Assembly (NCBI GenBank): GCA_030146385.1
Contig: JASLBX010000132.1
Coordinates: 1-6,592 of the forward strand
Reading direction: 5' to 3'
Length of the DNA: 6,592 bases
From: Jiangellaceae bacterium
GTDB taxonomy: Bacteria; Actinomycetota; Actinomycetes; Jiangellales; Jiangellaceae
Below the pieces are notes generated by a model, which searched no databases, was not told the DNA's origin, and saw only the letters and a program-made list of their open reading frames with translations. The position numbers and the translations under genes are program-made. Shown here in pieces: positions 5,288 to 6,592 of the stretch. Numbering within the stretch: position 1 is the first letter of the stretch; every line of letters begins with the position of its first letter.

Positions 5288-6439
5288 GTGACCACCCTCA
5301 CGCTTCCCACCAGCCGGGGCACACTCGAGCCCTGGGCCCCGTCGGCGTCTACCCCTCTGGCGCCGGCGGGGCACCCTCCGAAGTCCCGCGTGGCGTACTC
5401 GGCGGTTCACGTCGTCGCCGACCCACTGTCGCCACAGGACCCTGTTGAACACGTCGCCGTCGACTGGGACGCCACGCTCGCGTTCCGCCGGCACATCTGG
5501 TCGTGCGGCTTGGGCGTCGCCGAAGCCATGGACACCGCCCAGCGTGGCATGGGCCTGGACTGGACGACCACCCGCGAGCTGATCGGCCGCACAGGCGCCG
5601 AAGCGGTTGGAAAGCTGTGGTGCGCCGGCGTGGGAACCGACCAGCTGCCGCCCGGACCTGCTTCGGCCGACGCGGTCGTCGCCGCCTGGCAGGAGCAACT
5701 GGACCTCGTCTCCGCTGCCGGAGCGGTACCGGTGGTGATGGCCAGCCGGGCGCTCGCGGCCGCGGCCAGCGGTCCCGACGACTATCACCGTGCCTACGGC
5801 AAGGTGCTCGCCGGAGCCGACAGTCCCGTCATCCTGCACTGGTTGGGCGAGCAGTTCGACCCGGCGCTGATCGGCTACTGGGGTCACACGGACGTCCGGG
5901 CGGCCGCGCAGGAGCTCGCCACCCTGTGCCGGGAGCATGCCCGCGTCATCGACGGGGTAAAAGTGTCCGTCCTCGATGCCGCCGTGGAGGCCGAGTTCCG
6001 GCGGGCGCTTCCGGACGGCGTGACCTGCTACACCGGCGACGACTTCAACTACCCGGAGCTCATCGCCGGCGACGAGCACGGGCACAGCGACGCCCTGCTC
6101 GGCATCTTCGATCCGATCGCGCCGGCCGCGGCCGCAGCGCTGGCGAGGCTGGACGCCGGCGACGTCACCGGGTTCCGGCAGATCCTCGACCTGACCGTCC
6201 CGCTCTCTCGCGAAATCTTCCGCGCCCCGACCCGGCACTACAAGGTCGGCGTGGTGTTCCTGGCCTACCTGGCCGGGCACCAGGATCACTTCCGGATGGT
6301 CGGCGGGCTCGAGTCTGCGCGCTCGATCGTCCACCTCGCCGAGGTACTACGGCTCGCGGACGCGGCGGGCGTGCTGCCGGACCCCGACCTCGCGATCGCC
6401 CGGATGCGTCCCCTTCTCGCGGCGGCGGGCATCCAGTGA
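5288..6439 (+). CDS. DUF993 family protein (dihydrodipicolinate-synthase-like TIM barrel)
   Basis: A 383-residue protein beginning VTTLTLPTSRGTLEPW. From about residue 35 it follows the N-acetylneuraminate lyase/DHDPS barrel plan: a DWDATLAFRRHIWSCGLGVAEAMDT segment (59-83), VVAAWQEQLDLVSAAGAVPVV (130-150), strand 5 DSPVILHWLGEQFDP (178-192) and strand 6 ARVIDGVKVSVLD (218-230). Lys225 occupies the Schiff-base position of class I aldolase-type DHDPS proteins. The strand-5 position that holds the catalytic Tyr in DapA reads His184. The C-terminal third (from about 265) is longer than in DapA. I assign it to DUF993, a family of unknown function seen mainly in actinobacteria and proteobacteria. 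The inferred role is aldol cleavage, dehydration or hydrolysis of a keto-sugar-type intermediate produced by the upstream dehydrogenase. Its TGA overlaps the next gene's GTG by 4 bp. Confidence 0.85.
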   Translation: MTTLTLPTSRGTLEPWAPSASTPLAPAGHPPKSRVAYSAVHVVADPLSPQDPVEHVAVDWDATLAFRRHIWSCGLGVAEAMDTAQRGMGLDWTTTRELIGRTGAEAVGKLWCAGVGTDQLPPGPASADAVVAAWQEQLDLVSAAGAVPVVMASRALAAAASGPDDYHRAYGKVLAGADSPVILHWLGEQFDPALIGYWGHTDVRAAAQELATLCREHARVIDGVKVSVLDAAVEAEFRRALPDGVTCYTGDDFNYPELIAGDEHGHSDALLGIFDPIAPAAAAALARLDAGDVTGFRQILDLTVPLSREIFRAPTRHYKVGVVFLAYLAGHQDHFRMVGGLESARSIVHLAEVLRLADAAGVLPDPDLAIARMRPLLAAAGIQ

Positions 6440-6592
6440 ACCGGCTCAGTCTCAACCAGATCACGACCAAGCGGTGGTCGCTGCCCGAGGCCGTGCGAGG
6501 CTGCGCGGACGCGGGCGTCGAGTGGATCGGGCTCTGGCGCGACAAGGTCGCCGAGGTCGGCGTCGACGAGGCGTCCCGGTTGCTGCGCGAGC
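6436..6592 (+). CDS. Sugar phosphate isomerase/epimerase-like TIM-barrel protein, 3' end beyond window
   Basis: Only 52 codons are visible. The peptide VNRLSLNQITTKRWSLPEAV followed by CADAGVEWIGLWRDKVAEVG and DEASRLLRE matches the first two strand-helix units of xylose-isomerase-like/AP-endonuclease-2-fold proteins. These are annotated as sugar phosphate isomerases/epimerases and include inosose dehydratase and 3-keto-glycoside-processing enzymes. The start is GTG 6436, overlapping the DUF993 stop as GTGA, so translation is likely coupled. Metal-ligand residues of the family lie further along and cannot be checked. Family is fairly secure; activity is not. Confidence 0.8.
   Translation, partial: MNRLSLNQITTKRWSLPEAVRGCADAGVEWIGLWRDKVAEVGVDEASRLLRE

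Noticed and set aside
3934..5322. Long minus-strand frame opposite the oxidoreductase gene
   Set aside because: Composition is Gly/Arg/Val/Asp repetitive, no motif is seen, and the opposite strand has clear family motifs and ribosome-binding sites.
5102..6334. Long minus-strand frame opposite the DUF993 gene
   Set aside because: It is antisense to a coherent barrel protein, and its own translation shows no domain or start signal.
4117..6439. Lysine-biosynthesis dapB/dapA pair
   Set aside because: The first protein has the EKP and GGGxxxDxxxH signatures of Gfo/Idh/MocA enzymes, and the second lacks the DapA catalytic Tyr and is longer. LacI control also fits catabolism better than amino-acid synthesis.

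Overview
This 6.6 kb window is high-GC DNA with strong G/C preference at third codon positions, frequent GTG starts and many 4-bp stop/start overlaps. Together with the protein families present, this points to an actinomycete chromosome (Kribbella- or Jiangella-like genera are plausible, but the genus cannot be fixed from sequence reading alone).

Left half, minus strand. The left edge carries the first 82 codons of a VOC/glyoxalase-fold protein (1-247), with a probable leaderless promoter overlapped by an inverted repeat. A 285-bp spacer follows, holding one candidate small ORF (385-495). Then comes a compact minus-strand run, read from right to left: a TauE/SafE-type membrane permease (2931-2206), a RimJ-type GNAT acetyltransferase (2196-1651), a MmcQ/YjbR-fold protein (1619-1227), a ribbon-helix-helix antitoxin (1230-910) and a PIN-domain (VapC-like) toxin (913-533). 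The last three genes are joined by GTGA and ATGA overlaps. The toxin and antitoxin have visibly weaker G/C third-position bias than the catabolic genes, which suggests a transferred toxin-antitoxin pair inserted in frame-coupled fashion behind resident genes.

Right half, plus strand. A LacI-family regulator (3000-4025) is followed by a promoter with a LacI-type palindrome just downstream of its -10 box. Then come a Gfo/Idh/MocA oxidoreductase (4117-5283), a DUF993 protein with a dihydrodipicolinate-synthase-like TIM barrel (5288-6439), and the start of a sugar phosphate isomerase/epimerase-like TIM-barrel protein (6436 to the window edge). The spacing (4-bp gap, then 4-bp overlap) makes the last three one operon.

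The most interesting content is this LacI-controlled cassette. It combines an NAD(P)-dependent sugar-type dehydrogenase, a Schiff-base-lysine aldolase-like protein of unknown substrate, and an epimerase/isomerase/dehydratase-like protein. It reads as an oxidise / rearrange / cleave route for a sugar, polyol or glycoside derivative. The substrate is not determinable here, and no transporter or glycosidase lies within the window.
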